A stretch of DNA of 27,368 bases. It comes from an uncultured Verrucomicrobiota bacterium (lineage in GTDB: Bacteria > Verrucomicrobiota > Verrucomicrobiia > Palsa-1439). The stretch's first letter is position 1, and every line of letters begins with the position of its first letter. The notes below the pieces were generated by a model. It ran no database searches. It had not been told where the DNA came from and saw only the letters and a program-made list of their open reading frames with translations. Of the stretch, positions 14,535 to 21,704 are shown piece after piece. The position numbers were made by a program, and so were the translations under genes. The stretch covers positions 1-27,368 of the forward strand of contig CAIKBP010000101.1 of assembly GCA_903825695.1 (NCBI GenBank), written 5' to 3'.

Positions 14535-14555
14535 ATGCGCGTTCCGTCCGCTGAT

Positions 14556-14640
14556 GCTCGGGTGGTGGAACTGGCAGACACGTACGTTTGAGGGGCGTAT
14601 GCCGAAAGGCGTGGGGGTTCAAATCCCCCCCCGAGCACCA
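14556..14640 (+). tRNA. tRNA-Leu (anticodon GAG)
   Basis: 85 bases including an encoded CCA. The acceptor stem GCTCGGG pairs with CCCGAGC, followed by discriminator A. The anticodon stem TACGT/GCGTA carries loop TTGAGGG, giving GAG at positions 34-36. A class II long variable arm (TGCC-GAAA-GGCG) marks leucine, and the T arm is GGGGG-TTCAAAT-CCCCC. It is divergent from yebC. Confidence 0.95.
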
Positions 14641-14892
14641 ACTCTTCGCAGGACCGCAAGCCTTTCCCTTGGCCACAAGTTCGAATGGGTCTGCCGGAGA
14701 TGCGGGAGGGGTAAACAAGGGTAATTAAGGGGAAACAACGGTAATTACGGGGGTTACGAGGACAAGCGGCGCGCTGGGGCTAAATGCGGGAAACGGGCAA
14801 CTTCAGGGAGCGCCCACGCTTGGGCGAGTTGCGGTCTGGCAACTTCAATTTTGCGAAAACGGTGGAGATCAGGCGAAGGCGGCAGCGGTGGA
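14641..14892. other. Intergenic stretch after tRNA-Leu
   Basis: Holds the 10-bp-periodic array described separately. Otherwise no supported gene: the open frames here are short, unsupported by Shine-Dalgarno sequences and of low-complexity composition. No duplicate of the tRNA 3' end was found by eye. Confidence 0.5.
14711..14758. repeat. 10-bp-periodic degenerate tandem array
   Basis: Five successive decamers in exact register: GTAAACAAGG, GTAATTAAGG, GGAAACAACG, GTAATTACGG and a decayed GGGTTACGAG. The A/T-rich block recurs once per helical turn. Confidence 0.75.
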
Positions 14893-15144
14893 TCAGCGGA
14901 GGAGGAGCTTGCCGTTGTCGGTTTTGTGGCCTTCATCGCGGGCGATGTTGTCGCACAGGTCGCGGAGGGCAGCGAGGGGAGTCGGGCCGAAGCCGCCAAC
15001 ACCGACACAGATGTCTTCGCCTATCTGGGCGCAGAATGTTTTGATCGGCGTCGGTCCCTTGTAGTTCGGTCCCGGGGAATCGAGCCAGAACCTGACAGTC
15101 AGGGTGTCAATTATCGGGCCGCCGATTTTGATGTGCATATCCAT
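14893..15144 (-). CDS. Small hypothetical protein, phage-like
   Basis: 83 residues from ATG 15144 (MDMHIKIGGPIIDTLTVRFW...). It contains GEDICVGVGGFGPTPLAALRDLCDNIA, which reads as a genuine folded domain (a beta hairpin followed by a helix) and resembles small ORFs of phages and prophages. The start overlaps the stop of the preceding ORF (TGATG), and GGGGAA lies upstream. The longer 102-codon frame would begin inside the neighbour and is less likely. Function unknown. Confidence 0.55.
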   Translation of the reverse strand: MDMHIKIGGPIIDTLTVRFWLDSPGPNYKGPTPIKTFCAQIGEDICVGVGGFGPTPLAALRDLCDNIARDEGHKTDNGKLLLR

Positions 15145-15329
15145 CAGTTGTTCCCCGCGGTGCGATTGTGGAGCAGGTCTTGGATGAAGTTCGCCTGCCA
15201 AATCTTGTCCAGCCCGTATCTCTGAACGTTCGGCAGTTCGGCCCCAACATTATCGCTGCTCATGTCAGTGTCGGATTCCGGGATATGGAAAGGCAACGGA
15301 CGCGGGGCAAATGTAGATTTATTTTTCAT
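15144..15329 (-). CDS. Small hypothetical protein upstream of and coupled to the previous ORF
   Basis: 61 residues from ATG 15329 (MKNKSTFAPRPLPFHIPESD...), or 70 from a GTG at 15356. The sequence is Pro- and Asn-containing, with a plausible C-terminal helix (DKIWQANFIQDLLHN). The stop overlaps the next start, which supports both as a real pair. No good Shine-Dalgarno is visible. A long hairpin (15362-15396) lies just upstream. Function unknown. Confidence 0.45.
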   Translation of the reverse strand: MKNKSTFAPRPLPFHIPESDTDMSSDNVGAELPNVQRYGLDKIWQANFIQDLLHNRTAGNN

Positions 15330-15361
15330 TGCGGCGGATATCAGGCGAAGTCGCACGTTTG

Positions 15362-15396
15362 AGAGCGCTGGAGCCTGTTCTTGGCCCCAGCGCTCT
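15362..15396. repeat. 14-bp-stem hairpin
   Basis: AGAGCGCTGGAGCC pairs with GGCCCCAGCGCTCT (one G-U pair) around a 7-base loop. On the plus strand TTTCTCT follows, only a weak T-tract. It may be a terminator of something lost, or a leader structure of the minus-strand ORF pair. Confidence 0.65.
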
Positions 15397-15675
15397 TTCT
15401 CTGCCCATCACTCCCGCATCTTCCAACCCCAATTCCCGCATTTCCCCCATGGCCGTACTAGTTCAACATTGTACCGCACATAATAGGCCGGGGCCTGAAT
15501 CGCAAAATGGTGGTTCCCGCCGGCTGGTTGTGGCGAGTTTTGGCGCAACTGGCGTATTCGCAGGAAGTTCCGACTGTTTCTTGCGGTTCCTGTTTACGCT
15601 GGAACCCGCACCCTACCCCGGCTGTAAGCAAAACCCAATGGCGAAGCGCACGTGCCCATTCTTTTGGCGGTTTTC
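15397..15675. other. Stretch without a recognisable gene
   Basis: A 136-codon plus-strand frame crosses it, but composition and lack of a ribosome binding site argue against it. The right end contains one GCACGTGC palindrome (15648-15655). Nothing else stands out. Confidence 0.4.
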
Positions 15676-15704
15676 TTGCATCGCGGCACGGCACGTGCTA
15701 ATAC
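15648..15704 (+). promoter_or_regulatory. Promoter with two GCACGTGC palindromes
   Basis: TTGCAT (15676-15681), a 17-bp spacer and TAATAC (15699-15704) upstream of the kinase-like gene. The self-complementary octamer GCACGTGC occurs at 15648-15655 and again at 15691-15698 inside the spacer, 43 bp apart (about four helical turns). This layout suits an operator pair. Confidence 0.5.
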
Positions 15705-15735
15705 TTAGCAAGGAGAAAACGGAGGATCTCGCGCC

Positions 15736-17007
15736 ATGACACCGTCCAATGATAGTAATGCCCCGAGTGAGCATCACAAACACGCCGTACAGTCCCGATC
15801 CAAGTCAATTGCCGACCAGGTGCTCCATACGTCAATTACCAGCCGAGGGCTAGGCCCCCAAGCCTGGGCCGCGTTCGCTCTCTATTGCGTGATCCCGGCG
15901 CTGTTAGTCGCATATCTAACGGTCCAATACATTTTGCCGCGCGCTGGTTCGAAGACGGAGGTTTACGCTGCGATTGCGTTCGCGTTGATCGTCGCCATGT
16001 GCGGCTCGATCCTGATGATGCGCGTAATCCGCGAAATCCAACGCCTGACCCGGTCTGCCAAGTCGTTAGCCGTAGCCCACGCCAAACACGTGCCCTTGCT
16101 TGACAAAGATGAGAACGAACTCTTCCAGCTCGGCCTGGCCATTACCAAGATGGGCGAAACACTTCGTGACCAAGTCGTCGAACTTCAAGACAAAGCCGGC
16201 CAGCTCACCGAACTCAACCTGAAACTCCAGGAAGCCAACCGCAAGCTCGGCCAGTATAACGAAATGAAGTCCGAACTGGTGGTGCTGGCCACACGCGAGT
16301 TCCGCAACCCGATCGGCGCGATCATGGAAACCGTGTCGCTGGTTTTGGATCGCCAACTCGGCGAACTCAACGACCGCCAGATGCGGATGCTGTCGCTCAT
16401 CCATGCCAACGCCTGTAAAGCCTCCCGTCTGCTGGAGGAGCTTCTCACCATCGCGCGTGTCCGCGCAGACAACAAGGATTTCACCAGCCGCGAGATTGAT
16501 CTGTCGGCCGCCCTCACCAAGGTTCTCCTTCGCATCGGCGAGGTGGTCGAGCGCAAAGGACTCACCGTATCTACCGTGTTGCCACTCGACCATATCGTCA
16601 TCTCCGGCTACGCGCAGGAAACCGAACTGGCGCTCGAGTGCGCCATCGCCAACGCCGTCGAACTCGCCTCCGAAAAAACCGCGCTCGAAGTCACCGCCAA
16701 ACATTCAGCCGGTTCTGTGGTTGTCTCGATCACGGTCCAACCGCTGTCGATCACAGCGCATGCCTTCGAGCGGCTGGCCGAAGCGTTGAACGCACCCATC
16801 AACACTGTCCGCGACTGGAGCGGCATCGGTTCCATAGAACTGCCGCTGGCCAAGGAAATCATCCATCTTCTCGGCGGCCAAATCCGCGTCGAGCAAACGC
16901 CCGATCAACATCTTTCCTTCCGCATCGTGCTTCCGAATGTTCCGCCGGCCTCCGTGCCCGCCGAGCCGGCATCGGCATGCGAGTCTGCGTCCACCACGGC
17001 CTATTGA
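15736..17007 (+). CDS. Membrane histidine-kinase-like protein lacking the phospho-acceptor His
   Basis: 423 residues. Two transmembrane helices (about 43-67 and 76-98) enclose a very short periplasmic loop. A HAMP-like region and coiled coil (about 99-180) follow, then a DHp-like segment LVVLATREFRNPIGAI. In kinases this reads S-H-E-L-R-N-P; here the His position is Arg187. The ATPase part keeps a partial N-box (AIANAVELAS) and a G2-like SGIGSIELPLAKEIIHLLGGQI, but no DxGxG box is seen. It is therefore probably a non-catalytic pseudokinase or scaffold. AGGAG/GGAGG precede the ATG, and a promoter with paired palindromes lies upstream. The HTH-MBL gene follows 59 bp downstream. No response regulator is adjacent. 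Confidence 0.85.
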   Translation: MTPSNDSNAPSEHHKHAVQSRSKSIADQVLHTSITSRGLGPQAWAAFALYCVIPALLVAYLTVQYILPRAGSKTEVYAAIAFALIVAMCGSILMMRVIREIQRLTRSAKSLAVAHAKHVPLLDKDENELFQLGLAITKMGETLRDQVVELQDKAGQLTELNLKLQEANRKLGQYNEMKSELVVLATREFRNPIGAIMETVSLVLDRQLGELNDRQMRMLSLIHANACKASRLLEELLTIARVRADNKDFTSREIDLSAALTKVLLRIGEVVERKGLTVSTVLPLDHIVISGYAQETELALECAIANAVELASEKTALEVTAKHSAGSVVVSITVQPLSITAHAFERLAEALNAPINTVRDWSGIGSIELPLAKEIIHLLGGQIRVEQTPDQHLSFRIVLPNVPPASVPAEPASACESASTTAY

Positions 17008-17066
17008 CAATTCTGCTCTTAGGCCCGTCTGCGTTTCTGCTACATTGATGGCGGAGAAGCGAAACC

Positions 17067-17879
17067 ATGCCGGATGCCAGACTCGAAGACGAATTGGGCG
17101 ACATCATAGGCAAGGCGCGCCGCGGCCTAGGTTTATCACCGCGCCGGTTGGCTGCAGCCAGCGGGTTGACCGCGACCACAATCGTAAACATCGAGGGCGG
17201 CCTTGGCACGCCTGGCCGAGTCGACCTTGCGCGCCTCGCTGCGGCCCTGAATCTGAGCGCCCAAAAACTCGCGGCCATTGCACTGGACGGTTGGCGGCCC
17301 GAGCGCCCGGTTCTTGATCGTTGGGGCCACGTTGCCGAGATCCGGTCGTTGTACGGCGACTACGGCGTGAAATGCTATCTCCAGTGGGACGACGCCGGCA
17401 ATGCCGCCCTTTTCGACGCGGGGATGGATGCCGATGCCGTGTTGCGCGTGATGGACAAAAACAGGCTGTGCTTGCGCGGCATTTTCATCACGCACGGCCA
17501 CCCTGATCATATTGGCGCGCTGGCACAAATCCGCAAGCACTCGCCTCATGTACGTCTTGAGCACATTGAGTCCCAATCCCCAAGTGGGTTCTCCATACAA
17601 ATGAACGGGTTGTCAATCCGGGCCGTGCCTACACCGGGGCATTCTGCCGATGCCATGACCTTCGTCGTCCACGACTGTGGCGACCTGCGGGCGGTTGCGT
17701 ACGTCGGCGACTCGCTCTTTGCCGGCTCGGTGGGTGCAGCGGGCGCCTCATACCCCATGCTGCTGCAAAACGTGCGCGACCATATTCTCTCGTTGCCTGC
17801 TGACACGCTGATTTGTCCCGGCCATGGGCCGCTGACAACCGTTGCCGAGGAAAAAGCGCACAACCCATTCTTCCCATGA
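17067..17879 (+). CDS. HTH (XRE-like) / metallo-beta-lactamase fusion protein
   Basis: 270 residues. Residues about 5-68 form an XRE/Cro-type helix-turn-helix (LSPRRLAAASGLTATTIVNIEGG...VDLARLAAALN). Residues about 80-268 form a metallo-beta-lactamase domain of the glyoxalase II-like type, with intact metal ligands: THGHPDH (His143, His145, Asp147, His148), His192 in TPGHS, Asp215 in GDSLF and His253 in CPGHG. A two-metal hydrolase fused to a DNA-binding domain suggests a regulator that senses or destroys a small ester or thioester, but the substrate is unknown. GGAGAAG precedes ATG 17067. It may share the transcript of the pseudokinase upstream, since no clear promoter was seen in the 59-bp gap. 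Confidence 0.88.
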   Translation: MPDARLEDELGDIIGKARRGLGLSPRRLAAASGLTATTIVNIEGGLGTPGRVDLARLAAALNLSAQKLAAIALDGWRPERPVLDRWGHVAEIRSLYGDYGVKCYLQWDDAGNAALFDAGMDADAVLRVMDKNRLCLRGIFITHGHPDHIGALAQIRKHSPHVRLEHIESQSPSGFSIQMNGLSIRAVPTPGHSADAMTFVVHDCGDLRAVAYVGDSLFAGSVGAAGASYPMLLQNVRDHILSLPADTLICPGHGPLTTVAEEKAHNPFFP

Positions 17880-17973
17880 CGCGCCGAGCGGCTAAACCAT
17901 TCGATTCGCCGTGCCCCGGAACTGTGTAACATGCTTCGCGTACAGCGTCGCTTCGCGGTCGAGACCATACTGT

Positions 17974-19164
17974 TTACCGAACGCGGTCAGTGCCAGATAA
18001 CGGTGCGCCCGCGTCGCCGCTCGACGACGTCGGCGTTGACGGGGCCGTCCGCCCGATCCCAAAAACCTTTCCGCGGTTGGCCACCGCCAGCGCAAGCACG
18101 ACGATCCCTATGGCAACTATCAGACTGGCCAGCACGACGAGAATCCCAACCGTGAAAACGCGCTTCCTCCTTGGTACTACGATCGTATGCGTCTCCTCGT
18201 CTGCTTTCAGCGACGCCAACGCCTCGTGGAAAGCTTGAATTAAGGCGTCGTACGACTCGAATCGATTGGCTGGATCCTTCGCCAACATGCGGGCGATAAC
18301 GCGCACCGTAGACTCGTGCATGGTGGGCGCGTACCCGTGAAGCAAGACAGCGGGCGGCGTGGCGTGTTTCATCGTCGCAAGATTGGCCGTGCGCGCGTCG
18401 AACGGCGGGCGACCCGCCAGCGCGTGGTACAGCGTCGCGCCGAGCGAATAGATGTCGCTGCGGAAATCCTCCGGTTTGCCGCGAAGTTTCTCTGGGGCAA
18501 TGTAGTATGGCGTGCCCCAAATTGCAGCGGGCGGGCCGGCCACGCTGTTCGTGCGGTTCCGTACTTGCGAGAGGCCGAAGTCCACGATTTTCGGAACGCC
18601 CTCCGAGTTGAACAGAATGTTGCCCGGCTTGATATCGCGGTGCAATAGTCCGCGTGCATGCGCTGACTGCAATCCTCCGGCGATTTGAATGCCGAGTTCC
18701 AACACCTCCTGCTCGGGTAGCTTTCCAAGTTTGGTGATGCGGTCGTCGAGACTGCCGCGGCTCATCAGTTCCATCGTCAGGTAACACTGACCCTCGCATT
18801 CGCCGAATGCGTACACCTGGGCAACATTCGGATGGCTGGAAGCGGCCGCGGCGGCGCGGGCCTCGCGGGCGAAATCCTCGACGAACATCGGGTTGTTCGC
18901 GACCTTCTTGCGCAGGATTTTTATGGCCACATACCGGTTCAGTTGCAGATCCACCGCCTTGTAGACTGTGCCCATGCCTCCGATTCCGAGCGCGTACAGC
19001 AGCAGGAAATGGCCGTAGTGCACCGGCACGACCGAGATCGCTTCGCAGCGTGGGCATTCGACGTGGCCGAATGCCGACTGTCCCGTCAGGTCGATCGGCG
19101 CTCCGCACTGATGGCAATTGATACTCTCGGGGATCTTCCTCGGCCCTTCCATAGCAGCAGTCAC
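17974..19164 (-). CDS. Ser/Thr protein kinase with zinc ribbon and C-terminal TM anchor
   Basis: 396 residues. An N-terminal zinc ribbon (CHQC 17-20, CPRC 37-40) is followed by a Hanks-type kinase domain (about 52-315): Gly loop GIGGMGTVY, VAIK Lys82, Glu101, HRDIKPGN (Asp177, Asn182), DFG (195-197) and APE (224-226). A juxtamembrane basic patch PRRKR and one transmembrane helix (about 336-361) precede a short Ser/Thr-rich extracytoplasmic tail. All catalytic residues are present. The GTG at 19164 has GGAG nine bases upstream; an ATG at 19152 lacks one. The tail is odd in that another frame stays open for about 35 more codons past the stop. It converges with the HTH-MBL gene. Confidence 0.93.
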   Translation of the reverse strand: MTAAMEGPRKIPESINCHQCGAPIDLTGQSAFGHVECPRCEAISVVPVHYGHFLLLYALGIGGMGTVYKAVDLQLNRYVAIKILRKKVANNPMFVEDFAREARAAAAASSHPNVAQVYAFGECEGQCYLTMELMSRGSLDDRITKLGKLPEQEVLELGIQIAGGLQSAHARGLLHRDIKPGNILFNSEGVPKIVDFGLSQVRNRTNSVAGPPAAIWGTPYYIAPEKLRGKPEDFRSDIYSLGATLYHALAGRPPFDARTANLATMKHATPPAVLLHGYAPTMHESTVRVIARMLAKDPANRFESYDALIQAFHEALASLKADEETHTIVVPRRKRVFTVGILVVLASLIVAIGIVVLALAVANRGKVFGIGRTAPSTPTSSSGDAGAPLSGTDRVR

Positions 19165-19301
19165 GTTATCACGCTCCGCAAAGCGCCTTCAACAGGAAAG
19201 CTCTCAATTATCCTGGTGTGGGCATCCAGAGCGTTGTCGCTGAGAATCCCGATGCGGCCCTTCTCGGTGCGGAGGCGAAAGATTCGCGGGCCACTTTTCT
19301 G

Positions 19302-19331
19302 TTTGCAGCCCTTCCCGCGGTGATCTAGAAT
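19302..19331 (+). promoter_or_regulatory. Possible promoter of glnB-glnA
   Basis: TTTGCA (19302-19307), an 18-bp spacer and TAGAAT (19326-19331), 24 bp before the glnB start. A sigma54 reading (GG-N10-GC) was tested and does not fit the spacing. Confidence 0.4.
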
Positions 19332-19355
19332 CCGTGGTCGCACCGGAAGGGGTCC

Positions 19356-19694
19356 ATGAAGAAAATTGAGGCGATCATCAAGCCGTTCAAACTGGAGGAC
19401 GTGAAGGATGCGCTCGCTGGTGTGGGCGTCCAAGGCCTGACCGTGAGTGAGGTCAAGGGCTTCGGTCGTCAGAAGGGGCATACGGAGATCTACCGTGGCA
19501 GTGAATATACGGTGGACTTCCTGCCGAAGCTGAAACTGGAAGTTGTGCTGCCTGATGGCCGTGTTGAGACCGCGGTCAACGCGATTATGAAAAGCGCAAA
19601 CACCGGGAAAATTGGCGACGGCAAGATTTTCGTGCTGCCGGTCGAGGAAGCTGTCCGCATCCGCACGGAGGAACGCGGCGACCAGGCCATTTGA
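19356..19694 (+). CDS. glnB: Nitrogen regulatory protein P-II
   Basis: 112 residues, the standard length. The trimeric PII protein senses 2-oxoglutarate and ATP/ADP and controls nitrogen assimilation. It begins MKKIEAIIKPFKLEDVKDAL. The T-loop includes GHTEIYRGSEYTVDF with the uridylylation Tyr51 equivalent. The B-loop TGKIGDGKIFVLPVEEAVRIRT and the C-loop ERGDQAI are intact. GGAAGG precedes ATG 19356. glnA follows after 71 bp, consistent with PII acting on glutamine synthetase regulation. GlnB and GlnK cannot be told apart from sequence alone; there is no amtB neighbour. Confidence 0.95.
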   Translation: MKKIEAIIKPFKLEDVKDALAGVGVQGLTVSEVKGFGRQKGHTEIYRGSEYTVDFLPKLKLEVVLPDGRVETAVNAIMKSANTGKIGDGKIFVLPVEEAVRIRTEERGDQAI

Positions 19695-19765
19695 ACCACG
19701 CGGCCGGGTGCTATGCGGCACATCAGCCCCGTACAGAAAGTTGCGGCGCACCGAGGAAGGATATT

Positions 19766-21175
19766 ATGACACCGAAAGAGATTCTGGAATTCTGCAAGAA
19801 GAACGAAGTAAAACTCGTGGACGTCAAGTTCTGCGATTTCCTGGGCACGTGGCAGCATTTTTGCGCGCCCATCGCCGAGATCAACGAGGAGGTCTTTGAG
19901 GCCGGGCTGGGCTTTGATGGCTCGTCCATCCGCGGCTGGAAATCAATCGAGGCCAGCGACATGCTGTTGGTGCCCGATCCGACCACTGCAATTCTTGATC
20001 CGTTCCCAAAAGTGACGACGCTAAGCATCGTCGCCGACGCCATCGACACTATTACTCGTGAGCCCTACTCTCGCGATCCGCGCAACGTGGCCCGCAAGGC
20101 CGAGGCTTATCTGAAACAAACCGGCGTGGCTGACACGGCGTACTTCGGGCCCGAGGCCGAGTTCTTCATCTTCGATGAGGTCCGGTACGACCAGAACTCG
20201 CACAGCGCATTCTATTTCCTCGATTCGAGCGAGGGCATCTGGAACACCGGCCGCGAGGAAATGCCCAACCTTGGCAACAAAATCCGCCACAAGGAAGGAT
20301 ATTTCCCCGTCCCGCCGAGCGACACCCTGGTGGACGTCCGCAACGACATGATCATGGTCATGAAACAGTGCGGCTTGCAGGTCGAGAAGGAGCACCATGA
20401 AGTCGCCACCGCTGGTCAGGCGGAGATCGATCTGCGGTTCCTTTCGCTGGTGGCAATGGGCGACGCGATGATGCTTTTCAAGTACGTGGTTAAGAACGTA
20501 GCCAAAAGGCACAACAAGACGGCGACATTCATGCCCAAGCCACTCTTCGGAGATAATGGTTCTGGCATGCACACCCACCAGAGTTTGTGGAAGAAGGGTA
20601 AACCCCTGTTCGCTGGCAACAAGTATGGTGGCCTGAGCGAGCTTGCCCTTTATTATATCGGAGGCATCCTGAAGCACGCCTCCGCACTGGCGGCAATCAC
20701 CAACCCAACCGTCAACAGCTACAAACGCCTCACCCCGGGCTTCGAGGCGCCGGTCAATCTTGCATATAGCTCGCGCAACCGTTCCGCGGGCGTTCGCATT
20801 CCGACCTACTCGCCCAGCCCGAAGGCTAAGCGTATCGAGTATCGCCCGCCAGACCCGGCGGCGAACCCGTATCTCGCATTCGCCGGAATGCTGCTGGCCG
20901 GCCTAGACGGCATACAAAACCGGATCGATCCGGGCGAGCCGCTCGACAAGAACATATACGAACTCTCGCCGTCGGAGCTCAAGAAGGTACCGTCCATGCC
21001 CGGCAGCCTGGCCGAGGCCTGCAACGCACTGGAAAAGGACCACGGATTCCTGCTGAAAGGCGATGTGTTCACGCAGGACGCGATTGAAACATGGATTGAG
21101 ATTAAGCGTAAGGAGCAGGACCAGATCCGTCTCCGGCCGCATCCGTATGAGTTTCACATGTATTACGATGTGTAA
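19766..21175 (+). CDS. glnA: Glutamine synthetase, type I
   Basis: 469 residues from ATG 19766, chosen because GAGGAAGG lies five bases upstream and the protein then begins MTPKEILEFCKKNEVKLVDVKF like other GSI enzymes. The 25-codon upstream extension is rejected. Landmarks: GFDGSSIRGW, the metal-binding FGPEAEFFIFD, GQAEIDLRF, the ATP-binding GDNGSGMHTHQS, and the glutamate-binding NRSAGVRIP. The adenylylation loop DKNIYELSPSELKKVPSMPGSL retains the target Tyr, so this is a GSI-beta enzyme likely controlled by an adenylyltransferase and PII. It forms an operon with glnB. Confidence 0.97.
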   Translation: MTPKEILEFCKKNEVKLVDVKFCDFLGTWQHFCAPIAEINEEVFEAGLGFDGSSIRGWKSIEASDMLLVPDPTTAILDPFPKVTTLSIVADAIDTITREPYSRDPRNVARKAEAYLKQTGVADTAYFGPEAEFFIFDEVRYDQNSHSAFYFLDSSEGIWNTGREEMPNLGNKIRHKEGYFPVPPSDTLVDVRNDMIMVMKQCGLQVEKEHHEVATAGQAEIDLRFLSLVAMGDAMMLFKYVVKNVAKRHNKTATFMPKPLFGDNGSGMHTHQSLWKKGKPLFAGNKYGGLSELALYYIGGILKHASALAAITNPTVNSYKRLTPGFEAPVNLAYSSRNRSAGVRIPTYSPSPKAKRIEYRPPDPAANPYLAFAGMLLAGLDGIQNRIDPGEPLDKNIYELSPSELKKVPSMPGSLAEACNALEKDHGFLLKGDVFTQDAIETWIEIKRKEQDQIRLRPHPYEFHMYYDV

Positions 21176-21189
21176 CACCGCCATCGCGC

Positions 21190-21224
21190 AAGGGCCCGGA
21201 GGTTGATGGTGACCTTCGGGCCTT
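21190..21224 (+). terminator. Terminator-like hairpin after glnA
   Basis: AAGGGCCCGGAGGT pairs with ACCTTCGGGCCTT (one bulge, one G-U) around an 8-base loop, 14 bp after the glnA stop. The following ATTGTT is only a modest T-tract. Confidence 0.65.
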
Positions 21225-21347
21225 ATTGTTCCTGCTCGCGACGCCCGCCGGAAAAATCTTATCAAACCCATCATTTTTTTCTTGAACTCGGGATTCACGG
21301 TAGCTATGCTGCGCGTGCCAAAGGCGAAGGCGAGAACAAGTGAGGGT

Positions 21348-21367
21348 TGTGAACAACGTGTTAATAG
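21348..21367 (+). repeat. Paired 9-mer element, copy 1
   Basis: TGTGAACAA (21348-21356) and TGTTAATAG (21359-21367), starting exactly 11 bp apart. The first differs from the inverted DnaA box TGTGGATAA at two positions. Confidence 0.6.
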
Positions 21368-21657
21368 TTTGGGGGCAGCACCGGATAGATCCGGCTGATG
21401 TTCCGCTGCCACTCGAGCAGTTGATTTCTTTGGGTTCACGCCTCTCATTCGCTTGGCTGGGGCGCGCGACGGGGCCCGGCTCTCGAACATCGGCATAGAA
21501 ACCGATTAGGACGTAAGTTTTCGGCACGAGGGCCAAGGGTAATTACACTGTCGACGGATTGCTTGGGGCTTATCGGCTCCGCACGCGCTGCCTGAGTCAG
21601 GTCTCTTTCGTCACCGACCCTTGGCTGGGATTGCGCGAGTTTGTACTGCGCATGGGC

Positions 21658-21677
21658 TGTTAACAAGCTGTTAATAA
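21658..21677 (+). repeat. Paired 9-mer element, copy 2
   Basis: TGTTAACAA (21658-21666) and TGTTAATAA (21669-21677), again 11 bp apart, 28 bp upstream of the dnaA start. Confidence 0.6.
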
Positions 21678-21704
21678 CTTGACCGATGCGGATTAGGAGC
21701 GACG

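Larger units (their letters stand above)
21225..21704. other. Gene-free region upstream of dnaA, candidate origin or regulatory DNA
   Basis: About 480 bp with no convincing gene; open frames here are shadows. It begins with an A/T-rich patch (about 21252-21292, with AAAAATCTTATC and a T-run) and holds two paired 9-mer elements (21348-21367 and 21658-21677). No exact TTATCCACA box was found. AGGAG six bases before ATG 21705 is the dnaA ribosome binding site. Confidence 0.45.

Noticed and set aside
14711..14758. CRISPR array
   Set aside because: Units are contiguous decamers without spacers, and no cas genes are present.
14556..15735. Intact integrated element at tRNA-Leu
   Set aside because: No integrase and no duplicated tRNA 3' end could be seen. 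At most a remnant.
15329..15739. 136-codon plus-strand open frame upstream of the pseudokinase
   Set aside because: No Shine-Dalgarno, runs through the long hairpin and the promoter, and has an unstructured composition.
16066..16704. 212-codon minus-strand open frame
   Set aside because: Antisense to the histidine-kinase-like gene, whose motifs clearly set the coding strand.
19291..19310. Sigma54 promoter upstream of glnB
   Set aside because: The GG-N10-GC spacing is not met: AC stands where GG is required.
20021..20677. 218-codon minus-strand open frame
   Set aside because: Antisense to glnA and without a ribosome binding site; an artefact of the codon usage of glnA.
21225..21704. Canonical oriC with TTATCCACA boxes
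   Set aside because: No exact or one-mismatch DnaA box cluster was found. Only the degenerate paired 9-mers remain, reported as a finding.
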